Below, in pieces: positions 1 through 11,530 of a DNA stretch of 64,000 bases; position 1 is the stretch's first letter, and each line of letters opens with the position of its first letter. The notes beneath the pieces were generated by a model. It saw nothing but the letters and a program-made list of their open reading frames with translations. It was not told the DNA's origin and did no database searches. Position numbers and translations under genes: made by a program. This DNA comes from Aquilaria yunnanensis. Lineage: Eukaryota; Streptophyta; Magnoliopsida; Malvales; Thymelaeaceae. The stretch covers positions 4,712,001 to 4,776,000 of the forward strand of contig CM077596.1 in NCBI GenBank assembly GCA_039654915.1. The letters are read 5' to 3'.

Positions 1-156
1 AAATTTTGACAATGACACTTTAACCGAAGCTTGTTGGAGAGTAATGCACTGGAAAATTAGTGAAACCACCAGCTTCCTATGGAATAATAAGTAGCTTAGA
101 ATCTTCTAAACCATTTTTTGTGCCAAGTGCATGTTGTACCTTAATGCCATAGGTTG
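1..156. other. AT-rich flank of the first element
   Basis: No gene seen. The last five bases (GGTTG, 152-156) are one copy of the target-site duplication of the element that follows. The sequence resumes at 2757, so 1-156 and 2757 onward were once contiguous. Confidence 0.6.
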
Positions 157-475
157 TGTGGCAACGTACGGGTCGTTTTCGGGAGTCGCCACCAATCGGT
201 TTTCGCTCAAGTCGATTGGACACCTAAAATATGGTCTGCGAGAGTTCGGGGGTTCGGGAGTACGGTTACGCTAAAACAACTTTGTTATAGCGCCCAAAAA
301 TTGGTACCTTAGTTGATTTTAATTTTGTTTTGCTTGCTTTTAAATAAAATTCAGTTAATTTTCAAAACAGAAATTTTAACTGAATTAGTCGGATGTGGAT
401 TTTTAAATTAATATGGGCTTTAAAATCTTCGGTAATTAATTTATATAATTTTTTTACAAATTCGATATTTCCGAA

Positions 476-680
476 CCATGGACTCTGCCGAGTCACCCGG
501 ACACGGAATTTGATGAAATTTTAATTAAATATTTTAATTAGTTAACAATCCATATCATGAATTCTGCCGAATTATCAGAATATGGATTTTTATCTTGATA
601 TTTAATTTTATTTCATTTAAAAAAATTATTTTTCCTTCTCTAAGCCATGAATCCTATCGGATCACCCGGACATGAATTTT
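476..680. repeat. Three imperfect repeats around a CCATGRA...CACCCGGACA motif
   Basis: Copies lie near 476-512, 550-588 and 645-680, spaced about 75-95 bases. Copies 1 and 3 share a CCATG start and a TCACCCGGACA core. Copy 2 is more diverged. Each is followed by AT-rich sequence. They lie inside the probable solo LTR and could be U3 regulatory repeats; that role is inference. Confidence 0.5.
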
Positions 681-1412
681 AACTTAAAAAAAGCTTAATT
701 CTTAATTTGTCATAAATTTTTGTGAACTTTTGGATTTTTAATAACCTTAGTGTTAACTAATTAAAAAAAAATTATTTTGTTCTTTTTTTTTAATTTTTTT
801 ATTTTGTTCTTTTCTTTTTTTTTTCTTCTTTTTCCTTTTACTCTTTTCTTTCTTATTCTTTTCTTTTTTTTGTTTGATAAAAGATTTTTTTTTAAAAAAA
901 AGATATACTTAAAAATTGATTTTTTTTTATTGTCTGGTTATGATTTTTTTTTATTTTTAATAAAAGGAATAAAAGGTTAAATTTTTAAAGAAATAAGAAA
1001 TAAATAAAAATAGGTGTTCCAAAATAATAAAAGATGGTTGGCTTTTGTTAAAAAAAAAAAAATTTTGTTAGCACTAAAAATAAAATGGAATAAAGTTAAT
1101 TATTCACATAAAAAAAAATTCTTCTCTTTGAATTTGTTATTATTTACTTATTTTATTTTATTTATTTTTTTATGGCTAAAGGTGAAATAAGTTTAACCAC
1201 AAAATAAGATTTTTGCATAAAGTAAATAAAGGAAAATTAAATGACAATAAATAAATAAAGTAAAGTGGAAGATTTTTTCTCTTTGGAAATCCATTAAAAA
1301 AAGAGTGCATAAATTAAATAACACATGCAAATAAATAAAGAGAAAGCACATAAAGTAAATAAAGGAATATTAAAAGATAATAAATAAATAGGAGGTATAA
1401 CCTTCCGTGAAT

Positions 1413-1451
<39 letters not shown>
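1413..1451. repeat. TAA trinucleotide microsatellite
   Basis: About 12 near-perfect TAA units in a row, inside the 157-2751 element. Confidence 0.9.
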
Positions 1452-1452
<1 letters not shown>

Positions 1453-1579
1453 GTTAGTTGTTAGTAAAGTTAGTTGTTAATGGCCTTTCTGCAAGAATAA
1501 AAAAATTAGTAACTAAAATGGATGAAATAAAAATATCAAGGGCTAAAATGGGGATTATACAAAAAAAAAGCAATTTTTT

Positions 1580-1960
1580 TTTGAATTTCCGGGTCGAGTT
1601 CGCGGTTTGCAAACGTTTTGCCCTTTTGATTTTCGTTTTCTCCGGCAACTGTGGAGGGACGGCTGAGCGTGGCGGTGGGGCGACGATGGGGTGGCTGCGG
1701 CGTCGGATTGGTCGACGGAGGTGGCGAGGACGGCAGCCGGGAAGGGGGCGGCGACGTCGGGGAGTGACTCGGGGGCGACGGGACGCGACGGAGAAGAGAG
1801 AAAAATGAAAAGCCACGGCAAAAAAAAATGACGGCTTTGGACGAAACGGCAACGGTGGGGGGCGACGGCGAGGAGGAGAGGCGACGGCGGGGGCAAACAA
1901 ACGGGAGGAAAAGAAAACGGACGGGGTGACGGCAACTCAAAGGGGGTGGCCTGAAAGAGA
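1580..1960. other. GC-rich, purine-skewed island inside the probable LTR
   Basis: Strongly G-rich on the plus strand (many GGCGACG and GGGG runs) in otherwise AT-rich surroundings. Several overlapping frames on both strands stay open only because stop codons are rare in GC-rich DNA. Their products are arginine/proline-rich low complexity, so I do not call a gene. Confidence 0.5.
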
Positions 1961-2756
1961 GAACAGAGACGTTTTTGGTTTTCTGGAAAAAGGATGGAGA
2001 GGCCAGGGACTGTTTCTATAGTTTTCCTTTTTTAAAACAATGGAGCTCTAATCTTGATTTATTTTTTTTTTTTCTCATTTTTTACATATTTGGACCCGTA
2101 TTTATACGGGAAGGAGTTCAGGACTGTTCATAATTAAAAAAAAATTAAAATTAAACTTATCTCTTAATTTTGTAAAATGACAGTTTCAGTCCTTTCCATC
2201 TCTTTTAACTTTGAGGATGTTCCTGAAACTTCTGATTGAGACAATTTTGTCTTTTTCTGTCAATTTGCCAAAATTCATGTGACAAACTACCAAATGCTCC
2301 TGGAACTTTCATATTTCATCAAATTTTCCCAAAACTTCTTAATTTTGTCATTTTTACCCCAAAACTTTTCAAAAAAATTTTTTTTATGGAGTTTTCTTTT
2401 GTAATTCCTACATACATACATACACACATATATTATTTTTAACTAAACAATTATAAAACAAAATATATTTTAAACTAATTAATTAAAATTTTTTTAGTAA
2501 TAATAATTAATTAGTTAATAATAATAATTTTTTAATTAATTTTTTTTTGAATTTTAATTTCTTTGGATATACACACATAGATATTAACTTAACAAAATGC
2601 CCCTTCCCCAAAACTATTTAATTTAATTTTCTCTTTGTATAATTAATTAATAATAATTTTTATATAATTATTATTTTTTAATTTTTAACTAATTTTTTTT
2701 AATTATTATTTTTTAAAAAAAGAAGGGGTCGGACGAAATTGGGTGTCAACAGGTTG

Positions 2757-3389
2757 CATCCATGGCTGGGTGTGGGATAACTACCACATGATCAGGCATC
2801 CAATGAGTGGTAGGTGCATTGCTCTCATGGAAGTCTCTAATGCCTTATTGTCCATATACTGTTTATGTTTTCCATTCTTTCATTTTTCCCTCCACTATTA
2901 ACAAATTTTCATTTTAGAAAAAACCATTCCTTCTTCAGTTGAGGGACACAAAATTTCCAAATATGGAAATTATGGACACACTATTCCAAGGCTGGGGTTA
3001 TGGCCCTTATTGCGAGACATAAGTGACCCACAAGACCTAGGGGAGTAGTGGACATTGAGTTTTTAATAGTTGAGATTTTTGTCATTATGTTTATTGTTGT
3101 TGGGTTATGTTTAATCTTGTGTTTGTTGGACTTATGGTGGTGACATCTAGAATACATTGAAGCGTGAATTATATTAGGATTCGTGTGTTTGCATTATTAA
3201 AAATTGTTTAACTAAAAATATTCAAATTTACGTGCTTACCTAACCAACAATAATGCATGCCCACAAATTAAACTCTTGCACAGACTAAGAAATAACTCAC
3301 TGTGTAACCAGCATACCCAGTCCTATATAGTTTATGTAGCCATGCTCAAAATGGACTTTTTATCAATGGGGGGTCTGATGCTCATGCTA
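2757..3389. other. Unassigned AT-rich stretch
   Basis: No credible reading frame, RNA gene or repeat boundary recognised. It continues the flank interrupted at 156 and runs into the downstream side of the Harbinger-like pseudogene. Confidence 0.5.
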
Positions 3390-4300
3390 ACACTGAAAGA
3401 ATTGTGCTACCCACTCTGCTATCCTATCATGTGTTTGGGCAATTGACCACATCTTCTCATATACTGCATGCTCATCTAACAGCTCCACACGAGCGTTGTT
3501 CTCATTTATTGTGTACGGCCCATACTGGCCCGCTCTTATGTCAAGGTCATAGACATTGTTCAGGCATACATACTTATATAATACATAACATGCAACAACT
3601 AATCTACTCTAAATGTCACCGTTATATAGGTTCATTCAGTGGAAAATAACCCATTTCATTTTCACGTTTCCAATAATTTGTTCGACAACATTTTGCATAC
3701 TAGCATGTGTGAAAATTAAACTGACCCTGGCACCTTTAGGCTACCATTATCCAAAATCATTTTGATGATAGTTTACACCATGATGTGTAGCAAAAAAATC
3801 CTTCCATGTTTGCATAGCCTAAATTAATGAGGTAAAAATCACTTTCCCAAGGAACATCCATAACTCAACAAAATTGACATATTGTATAAAAACTTGAAAA
3901 TCAATTCATGCGTGTTTATACCTTGTTGTGGGATTAGGAAGTGAAAGCCTGACATGTTATGTGGATCATGCAGCACTTGGCTGTGGCATCTTGGCATACA
4001 CATGAATGAACACCCTATTAAAGTCACAGACAGCCATCACATTTTGGCTAATATGTCTGGAATGACCACGGTTTGCCTATTGATCTATAGAAATGTATAT
4101 CCAAAACACATGTGTCGTATCTATTGCACCAATTGCTTGTCAAGTATGAAAGGAGCATGGTCTGAGCATTAAATGGAGATTTTCATCAAAATATCTTTTG
4201 GGTAGATTTGAAGCCATTTTTCCAAACAATATCCCTTATCTAGCTTTTCAAACACTACTCATCTCTATCTTGTTCATTTCTCCAAGTAAATTGAGAACCT
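3390..4300 (-). pseudogene. PIF/Harbinger-type transposase (DDE nuclease) remnant
   Basis: Reading the minus strand from about 4200 to 3400 in shifting frames gives the pattern of plant PIF/Harbinger nucleases. An AIGAIDTTH block (first catalytic D region) lies near 4130. ISQNVMAVCDFNRVFIHVYA follows near 4050-3975, then an HSQVLHDP block near 3960, then an NVVEQIIGNVKMKW block near 3690-3650 corresponding to the family's E-containing helix. A C-terminal tail of over 50 open codons runs about 3560-3400 (LDIRAGQYGPYTINENN). At least two frameshifts and several stops break it, so it cannot encode an active enzyme. The partner Myb-like protein and terminal inverted repeats were not identified. 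Family assignment is by motif memory, without a search. Confidence 0.65.
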
Positions 4301-6229
4301 TTCATAGGAGTTAGAAAAAGTTGGAATTAACATAAGAAATCTTTAAAATCAATTGGTTGTTCGAATGGTACTACCATTTGTTCCAGTCATCTTAGAGGAA
4401 TTAAGAACATGATTGAATCTGCCCACTTAAACAAAATGGAGAGAGCAATGCCGAATAACAAAATGTATTAAACTCCATGTGCGGCCCTATAAGGAGATGT
4501 TGGGTGACTATAAACTGAGCAAAAGAGGTAAAGTTGACCAAACTCATCCTTAACTTCTAGAAATAGAAGGTGGCAATTGCAATGAAGCATATTACGAACA
4601 AAATTATTCAACCAAGTTACTCAAATGTCCTACCAATTGCATCACCCTATAAAGCATAAGAATTGAGAACCTTACATTGGCTATGGAGGCTAAGTATATT
4701 CTTATTAGGCAGAAGTGCATTAATAACCCTCCAACTTACACGAATTTGAACGAGTTAGTCCCCTAATTTGGACTCAGTAAATAAAAGTCCTCAAACTTGT
4801 GAAAATAGGACGACTTAGTCCATTTTATACAAAAATCTTGCCACGTATGCTAAAGTGAAGTTACACCAGTCATCTTTCCATTTGCTGATTATGGATGGTG
4901 ATATCGTATGGATCAATTGTTTCAATCAAATGTTGAAAATGGTAGGTGCCCTTTTTTTTTTTTCATTATCTAACAATGAAATGTGAAGAAAAGGCATAGG
5001 AAAAACAATAATCTTGTTAAAATATTTTTAAAAAATATGTTAAAAAATCTTTTAAAATTCTAGGTATTAATATATGGGATGAAAAGATTTAATTACCCCC
5101 ATTGGTAGATTTTCTGTGTATGTATGTAGCGTTACTAAAATTAAAAGAAAAAATAAATTGATTTGTCAAAAAGAGTTTTTATAAGGCAAAAAACACACTA
5201 CTCCCTCTATTATGTATAGGATGACGCATTTCTCTAGGCACAAAAACTATGGTCAGCATAGTTTATTATGTTTTTCTTTTGCTCCTGAACTAAAGTTAAA
5301 AAAAATTCTTTTTTGGATTGAATGTAGTGAAAGTTTAAATAATGATTAGAAATAAAAAGATTTTTTTCTGAGTTTTATGTAGAGATAGTTTAAATGATGG
5401 TAGTAAGGTAAAGTAAATATTAAAATCTTTCCAAAGAGAGAAAACACTTCATCCCTTTGGGGTAATTCAAAAAAGGATATGTTTCATCCTTTTTGGAGAG
5501 ATTAGTATATATTTATGAAAAGTGAAATAGGAAAAAAAAAAAGAAAATTATAAAACATACAACTGAGGTATGGTCAAACTAACCTTTATGATGATGATGA
5601 CTATTATTATTATTTACAATTTAAACAAGGTTTCCTAATAAGATGAAGGTTTTTGAAATTTTAAGTTTAAAAATATCAAAAAAATAAAGCTTAATGGCAA
5701 TTTGTTTATTTATACTTTGAAAAAATTAACGCCATCCATTTTTCCCATTACCACTTGAAATATGTCACTTTATTTTTGTAAGTTCGATGATTCATGCAAA
5801 CTGAGTTCCAGTTTAGGGACTAGCATATACTGTCGTGTAGTATTAAGCTACAGGAGTAATTATATTAATGAGTGTACTTTGGGCCCTATCCTACCCTACC
5901 TAAGGCCACTCTTTGGCTGTAAAGAAGAGAAAAGATTTGAACCAATAATAGGTATCATGCAAATTTGCTAAAGAGCCATTGGCTAGTTCTTTATTATTTG
6001 AGCTTTTGAGCCAAATGTGCTTTGCTCCTCATTTTTTTTTACTTCATATAAATCTCGTGCATAATTTTCTTTATATCCTTTAATCCTTATTGTAATTCAC
6101 TTTGGTAGTCGATTATGGAGAATTTTACACACAAAAAATTTTAAAGAATTTCATCTTATTAAATGATGTGTTAAGTATTTAATTACTAGACAATTTGGAT
6201 TTTGATATGCATACGATATATCTACATAA
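4301..6229. other. Unassigned AT-rich stretch, possibly more Harbinger remnant at its start
   Basis: 4301-4650 on the minus strand may hold the decayed N-terminal part of the Harbinger transposase, but the match is too weak to call. 4735-4830 contains a phrase (CCAACTTACACGAATTTG ... GTGAAAATAGGACGA) that looks like dispersed repeat DNA. From 4830 to 6229 I see no gene; homopurine and A/T runs dominate. Confidence 0.35.
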
Positions 6230-6276
6230 ACATACATATATACATACATAGATAGGCACACACACATACACACACA
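6230..6276. repeat. ACATA/CACA microsatellite
   Basis: Degenerate ATACATACAT followed by CACACACA repeats immediately before the long-TIR element. A GTGTGTGT/TATATA tract sits just beyond its other end (7062-7082). Confidence 0.8.
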
Positions 6277-6284
6277 ACCAAAGG

Positions 6285-7056
6285 GAGCAAATTTGCCACT
6301 TAAATTTATAGGGGAGTGTAATTTTGCGCTTAAATTTTTTTATTAGCAAATTGGCCATTAACAATTTCATTATAGGCAATTTTGCCACTCAACATTAAAT
6401 GATAGGAATATTCAATATATTCAGAGAATATTACATGATACAACTCTTAAATAAGTCACTAAAAGTTTTCGGCTTAACCCCTAGCTAACCAAACCCTTTA
6501 GAACACCCAAACGAGTCAAACGTCTGTGTTTGACTATACACCTCTATTGCTGAGTCTTCTTGTTTTTACCTTCCTCATTGTCACTAAGCAACCTTCCAGC
6601 ATTGATGCCATTGATCCTTTATTCTTGAACTACAACACTTCTCGATTTAGTTCCAATTGCATCAATCGACCCTTGTTTGATTAAAGTTTGTTTTAGGGAG
6701 CATTGTCATTGATGGTGGAAGAGTGGAGGTTGTACCGATAGTGGAAAGGGTGGAGGATGATAAAGGCTACAAGGGTATACTGGAGCAAAGATGATGGTGG
6801 AAGTGATAGATTTAAAAACATAGGGGCCTATGTGTTGAGTAAAGAAAACTTGGAATTAAAATTCATATTTCCTCATCTTTTTGACGTTTGCCGCATTAAA
6901 CAATTTTAACGGTTAGTGGCAGATTTACTTCTAATACAAAACATTGACGGCAAATGTGCACTTTTCTAAAAGATTGACAGAGAATTTGCCCAAAACAAAA
7001 TCCAGTGGCAAAATTATTCTCCATCCATAAACTTCAGTGGCTAATTTGTCGTTTTG
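6285..7056. mobile_element. Non-autonomous element with long imperfect TIRs (Mutator-like?)
   Basis: The left end (about 6285-6400) and the reverse complement of the right end (about 6900-7056) align over more than 100 bases. Shared blocks include CAAATT-GCCACT-AA-TTTAT and TAATTTTG. Long imperfect terminal inverted repeats around a short non-coding centre suggest a Mutator-like non-autonomous element. No clear 9-bp target duplication was found because both ends abut microsatellites. No transposase fragment is visible inside. A folded inverted duplication is the alternative. Confidence 0.45.
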
Positions 7057-8269
7057 TGTCTCTGTGTGTGTGTGTATATATATGCAGGGCAATATTGACT
7101 TTTTCACATAACTGAGTGAATATTAGATTAACATGTGGCAATCTAGCTATTCTTTTATAAAACGTTTTTGCACAAGAACTCTGAAACTATAACCCAAGCT
7201 AAACTTGCTGCAGTGTTGGGTACGAAATGTGACGTTTTTAGTCTTGCAATAAAGGAAACACAATTGACAATGGAACAGTTTCCCTACAAAAATAAATATT
7301 CTATCTAGTGAGGGATTTAACATTGTTCTGTTTCTTTTTATTTTTGGTACTTAGAATACCAAGTAAAGAGAGCTATGGAAAAAAAAACAAAAAAAAGGCA
7401 GCAAACCGGTGAGCCAGGAGAACCTTGCGACAGAAGACCATGACCGCAGAGCACTGAGGCAAGAAATCTAGGACCACTGTGAGTTGGTGAGCATGGCTGG
7501 ACTTATTCTGATTTATGTTAGCCAACTACAAACCCTTTTTAAAAATTCCATCTTTTACATGAATGCGTTGACATTTAAATAAGAAAATAAAAAACATATA
7601 TTAAAAACACGGATGCTTGCCCTTTGTACCGGTGCACATAATATTTATCCTTAAAAAAATCTTGGGAAAGGAAATAGATCATCCTTATGAGTTTGACTTT
7701 CAAAAACAAAAATAAATAAAAAAAAAAGGAGAAAAGGCCAAAAAAAAGGTCCCTATTACTTTATCCACGTCTCCGCTGCGACTTCTTCCTCATCTGCCGA
7801 TTTGTGTATAGTATCAACCATGCTTCTTGCCTCCAACCAATAGGCCCATTGTCCACTTCCAACCATTGTTTCTTGTCACTTACAGACTAATTCACTCTTT
7901 ACTGGCTAAAGCTCACCCTACCATTGGCACGCTACCATTCACGGCAATCGATTTACTAGCATTCTTCCTTTTCACCTGCCCTTTGCCCACCATAATTTTG
8001 CTTTTTTTTGCATGCTGCATCTCCATTCTAGTGGCCACTATTGTATTATTTTTCAATCAGTGAGAAATATGTTGAAACCCTCATTTAGATTAATTATAAA
8101 TTGAGATTTTTGCTTTTTCATTGTATTGGCATCAATTTATTATTTCATTTATCAATTGTATTCAAAGGTTTCAGTCATGCATGTTGAAATGTGTCTAGAC
8201 AAGAATCAGGGCAGTGATAGCGCTAATGTGATATAAGAATCAAACTTTAATTTCTTTTCAAAAAATTAG
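7057..8269. other. Unassigned stretch with A-rich and poly-purine tracts
   Basis: No supportable gene. A plus-strand frame at 7827-8063 encodes a hydrophobic, biased product without an upstream context or family match, so it is not called. The last five bases (ATTAG, 8265-8269) may be a target duplication of the copia-like LTR that follows. Confidence 0.4.
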
Positions 8270-9571
8270 TGTAGGGTTTTAGTATCGGAAAATAGTGTAG
8301 TGGAATTAATCAAAACACCTATGGGATCCATGTGCAATGCGGTAAACCGAGTGTTGAGTCAAATCACAAAACATGAATAGATGATGTTTCAAGCTCTATA
8401 AGATGTCCACACAAATCAGTTGAATCACCATGACTCCATGAATTTGGCTAGAGTGTTCCTCATGTACTCACAGTGCTGGCTTATGTACTTCGAGGAAAAT
8501 GAGAGGGGAGTGCAGTTGGGATTTTAGAACTTTTTTCTGATTTCATCCATAAGGGTTCTCACAAGGAATGCACACGATACATCCCCATATATAGTGATGC
8601 TTCAATCTGAAGTCAAGTAGGTTGCATAACCTTAAAATAATTAGGTGTAATTTTAGGTTCAATTATGGGCTCAATGTTTTGGCCACTAGTTAATCTGAAA
8701 TCACCATGAAACTATAATCAAACAATTGGGCCTATGCACTCAAATCATAGTTTTGAATCTCATACCATACTAGCCACTACGGCCAGTACATACTAGTACC
8801 AGGGACAAAACAGTATGGGATGGTCTGGTTTCATCTTAGATTGTATATCGGTGTGTACTGGCTGGGTACCGATATCTTAGGTGGTACTGGTCCCGAACTG
8901 TTACAAGCTTTAAAAAAATAAAATTTAAAATATAAAAATAAAGAAAATAAAACTTTCCCTACCATATACAATTACGACAATTTTTTGTTTTAGGAGTCTA
9001 AGACTCAATAAACGTCTAATAGTCGAGAGACACACAAGAGGCGAGAGATGCTCCACAACCTCCACCTTTATCGGTAGATCTGTTCCACTATCTCCGTCGA
9101 CTAACTCCACCACTGTAATAAACGAAGCTCCACCACTTTGGAGGTTTCTTCTTTCTCTATTTCTCTTTTTAGGTTTGGTTAGGTTTAGTGTAAACAATTA
9201 ATATTTTGGGGAATTCAAATAATGAGATTAAATTAAGTGGAAATTAAAATGACTTTAGTTTCCATTAGAAATTTATGCCATTGACTTCGTTTTCATCTAT
9301 TGCTTTGGTTAGTTGAGTTTTGCTATTTTTTATTTGGGTAACAATGAAAATAGAGATGGTTTTAGTTGAGTTCCTATTTGTGAAACTTGATGAAAATGGC
9401 CAGTTGTAGTTTATTTTTGTTAAAAAAGCTAAATGTGATCTTAATTTTTCATGATTGCTTTGCTTGATAGCTAATTGTTGTTGAAAAATCCAAATGCCAC
9501 CTCTCTTGTTATTGAGTGTGGAATAGGTGTTAATTCCAAAGTTCCTTTTTGTGCTTTAGGTGCATTATAAT

Positions 9572-10380
9572 TATGGGTGAAACTAACACCCAAAACCCGA
9601 TTACCGACCTGAACCCAACTCAAAAAAAGTGGGTTAAGGTCGGGTTTGATAGAAAATAATGTATGAATTGACCCAACCCAATTAGTATGTGCCAAAATCG
9701 GTTTGGTTTGGGTTTCGACCTGACTAACTCGACTAGATAGAGACTCCCAGGCCCAGGCCCAATTCTACACTCTATTGACTATTGTGACCTAGACCTAGAC
9801 CTAGAACCATCCCTAGGCATCTCTGTCACCCACTCTCTCAAACTTCACTGAATCACTATGCCCTAATTCCCAAATTCCATAGCCACTTGCCTTCGTTGAG
9901 TCCTAACTATTAGTGCTACAATGTCCATGGCTGCCATCATCGACTTTGCCCTATCTTCATCACCAGCAAAGGTTGTCTAGAGTAGTGTCACATAGTTGCC
10001 TTGCCTCTTCGTCCATTAACTGATGTCGCCTTGCTCACTCCTCATCATATGTTACTCCGTTCATCCATTGTCAATTGTCACTTCGTCTCTCCTTGTTTGC
10101 CGCTTTGCCTCACCGTCACCAATGATCAAAGCCACTATTGTTCTTATCTAATCATCCTCTTCTCCTCTACGATGTCCTTCACAGTTCATATTGCCAAAAT
10201 AGGGTTTTCTTTTTGTTCCAGAGGAGTGACACTTAATGAATTGGGTTAACCCTATTTTGTACAACCCAAACCTGATTAATTTAGGTTCAAGTCAATTCAG
10301 GTTATATGAAAATTCGGGTCAGGTTAATTCGGCTTGGGTTTCAACATGAACCTAAAATCTTGACCCTACTTTCATCCCTA
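9572..10380. mobile_element. Small non-autonomous hAT-like element nested in the hAT
   Basis: The left end TATGGGTGAAACTAAC and the reverse complement of the right end, TAGGGATGAAAGTAGG, are imperfect inverted repeats. Both subterminal regions are rich in GGGTT/AACCC words, a composition I associate with a common class of plant hAT-derived non-autonomous elements. The candidate 8-bp target sites (ATTATAAT and ATTTCAAC) match at only 5 of 8 positions. No coding sequence. It interrupts the 5' non-coding part of the larger hAT. Confidence 0.45.
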
Positions 10381-10524
10381 ATTTCAACTTACAACAGGTT
10401 TTTTTTCGTGCTGTAAGTGCATTTCATTAGTATTCAATTCACTTGTACTTGTAACAGGTTTGTTCAAGCAATTTCAGTTTATATGCTATAAAACTTATTT
10501 TTTATATATTGTTTTTAAACAGAT

Positions 10525-10822
10525 GGCAACACCAATTCCCAAGCATCTAATAGTACTACACCAACTTTTGAGAATGCAACTCCTCTAAATTCATGTTCTA
10601 CGCAAAACAATGATCCTACTTAGGCTCATTGTAAAAATGTGGGAGGAAGGAAAAGCCAATGCATTTGTATATATTGTCACAAGCTTATTAAAGATGGAGA
10701 AATTACCTGCCTCAAAGAGCATTTAGCTGGAGTTGTAGGAAATATTCCCAGGTGTCCTAAAGTATCTAGGGTGTGCAATGGAAAATGAAGAAATTCTTGG
10801 ATGATAGCAAACAAGAAAAATG
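10525..10822 (+). pseudogene. hAT transposase N-terminus with BED-type zinc finger
   Basis: In one frame 10,600-10,760 reads as a BED finger: a GGRKSQCICIYC block supplies the two cysteines and a CLKEHLAG block a histidine. The usual basic stretch (CPKVSRVC) follows, and a frameshift then leads into a KKFLDDSK-like tail. BED fingers bind the transposon ends. An in-frame TAG near 10,620 and the later frameshift break the gene. The coding region is cut at about 10,826 by the chromovirus-like insertion and resumes near 17,661. Confidence 0.7.
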
Positions 10823-10826
10823 GTGG

Positions 10827-11512
10827 TGGAGGACCATCTAGCTCAGAGGCTTCCAAGACACCCAACGATCCATTGAAGATAAGCTCTAGACATCTTACAA
10901 GGAAAAAGGCCAAAGAAACACAAGAAGCACTCCAAGTGTTCATCTTAGGACTCTTGAAGCTCACCATGGAGGCCTTGCACACCATCTTATAATCTAGTTG
11001 GGCATTTCAAGTTCAGAACTTCATAACTTCAAATCATACCATATAATGAAGGTTCTAGCTGAAGAAACTCAAGAAAGCTCATCAAAACTAGGAGGCCCAA
11101 GGCAAAACCCCAAGTGAGCCTTCGGGCACACTCGAGAGCCTTATAGGATCCCTATTGGGCATTCTTGTATGCTTGAGCATTTTTTTCAATTTTCTTAGTT
11201 GGTTTGTTTTCCCCACATGTTATTTAGCTAAGTAACAAGTTTGGAACACATGGGAAATAAGATTCAAGTTGCTTTGAGTAATACTTATCTATCTTGTTCT
11301 TTCTCAACTCTTCGGTGCACTTGTGTAATAAGTTATTCTTTTCCAATCCAATTTCTTTTAACTTCTCTTCTACAATTCTACTTTTCACCTTTGACTCTAT
11401 TTCTAACTTTTTTTTATTTTCTTTCTCTATCACGTTCTTCTTCTTGGATTGAGTTTGGTGGAGTATAGTTGGGTATGCTTTAGAATTAAGTGTCTTGGGC
11501 AACACGCAACCA
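10827..11512 (+). repeat. 5' LTR of the chromovirus-like element
   Basis: It aligns with 16798-17660 over its full length but lacks about 178 bases that the 3' LTR has at 17228-17405. Related LTRs at 59.3 kb and 63.2 kb have a TATAAATAAG box in the corresponding area, so the 5' LTR probably lost its promoter by deletion. Confidence 0.8.
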
Positions 11513-11517
11513 TCAAG

Positions 11518-11530
11518 TGGTATCATAGCC
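11518..11530 (+). other. Primer binding site, initiator tRNA-Met type
   Basis: TGGTATCATAGCC matches the usual plant initiator tRNA-Met PBS (TGGTATCAGAGCC) at 12 of 13 positions and lies a few bases after the 5' LTR end. It would prime minus-strand DNA synthesis. Confidence 0.8.

Larger units (their letters stand above)
157..2751. mobile_element. 2.6-kb TG...CA element with 5-bp TSD, probable solo LTR
   Basis: The segment begins TGTGGCAACG and ends GGGTGTCAACA, and is flanked by GGTTG at 152-156 and 2752-2756. A TG...CA unit with a 5-bp duplication is the signature of LTR-retrotransposon integration. No gag or pol motif and no internal LTR pair was seen, so a solo LTR is the simplest reading; a non-autonomous LARD-like element is the alternative. 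Near the start is GGGAGTCGCCACC, a motif I associate from memory with large plant gypsy LTRs (not checked). Inside are a triple repeat, a TAA microsatellite and a GC-rich island. Short open frames here are low-complexity and I do not regard them as genes. Confidence 0.6.

Noticed and set aside
777..980. Plus-strand frame of 67 codons
   Set aside because: Translation of a T-rich tract, almost only Phe/Leu; no gene evidence.
1454..1940. Overlapping long frames on both strands
   Set aside because: All frames are open together in a GC-rich patch. Products are Arg/Pro-rich low complexity, and no domain or codon signature favours one frame.
8925..9197. Minus-strand frame of 90 codons at the left end of the hAT
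   Set aside because: It lies in the non-coding subterminal region of the transposon, opposite to its gene, without a recognisable domain.
10001..10249. Plus-strand frame of 82 codons
   Set aside because: Falls inside the small non-autonomous hAT-like element; no family similarity.
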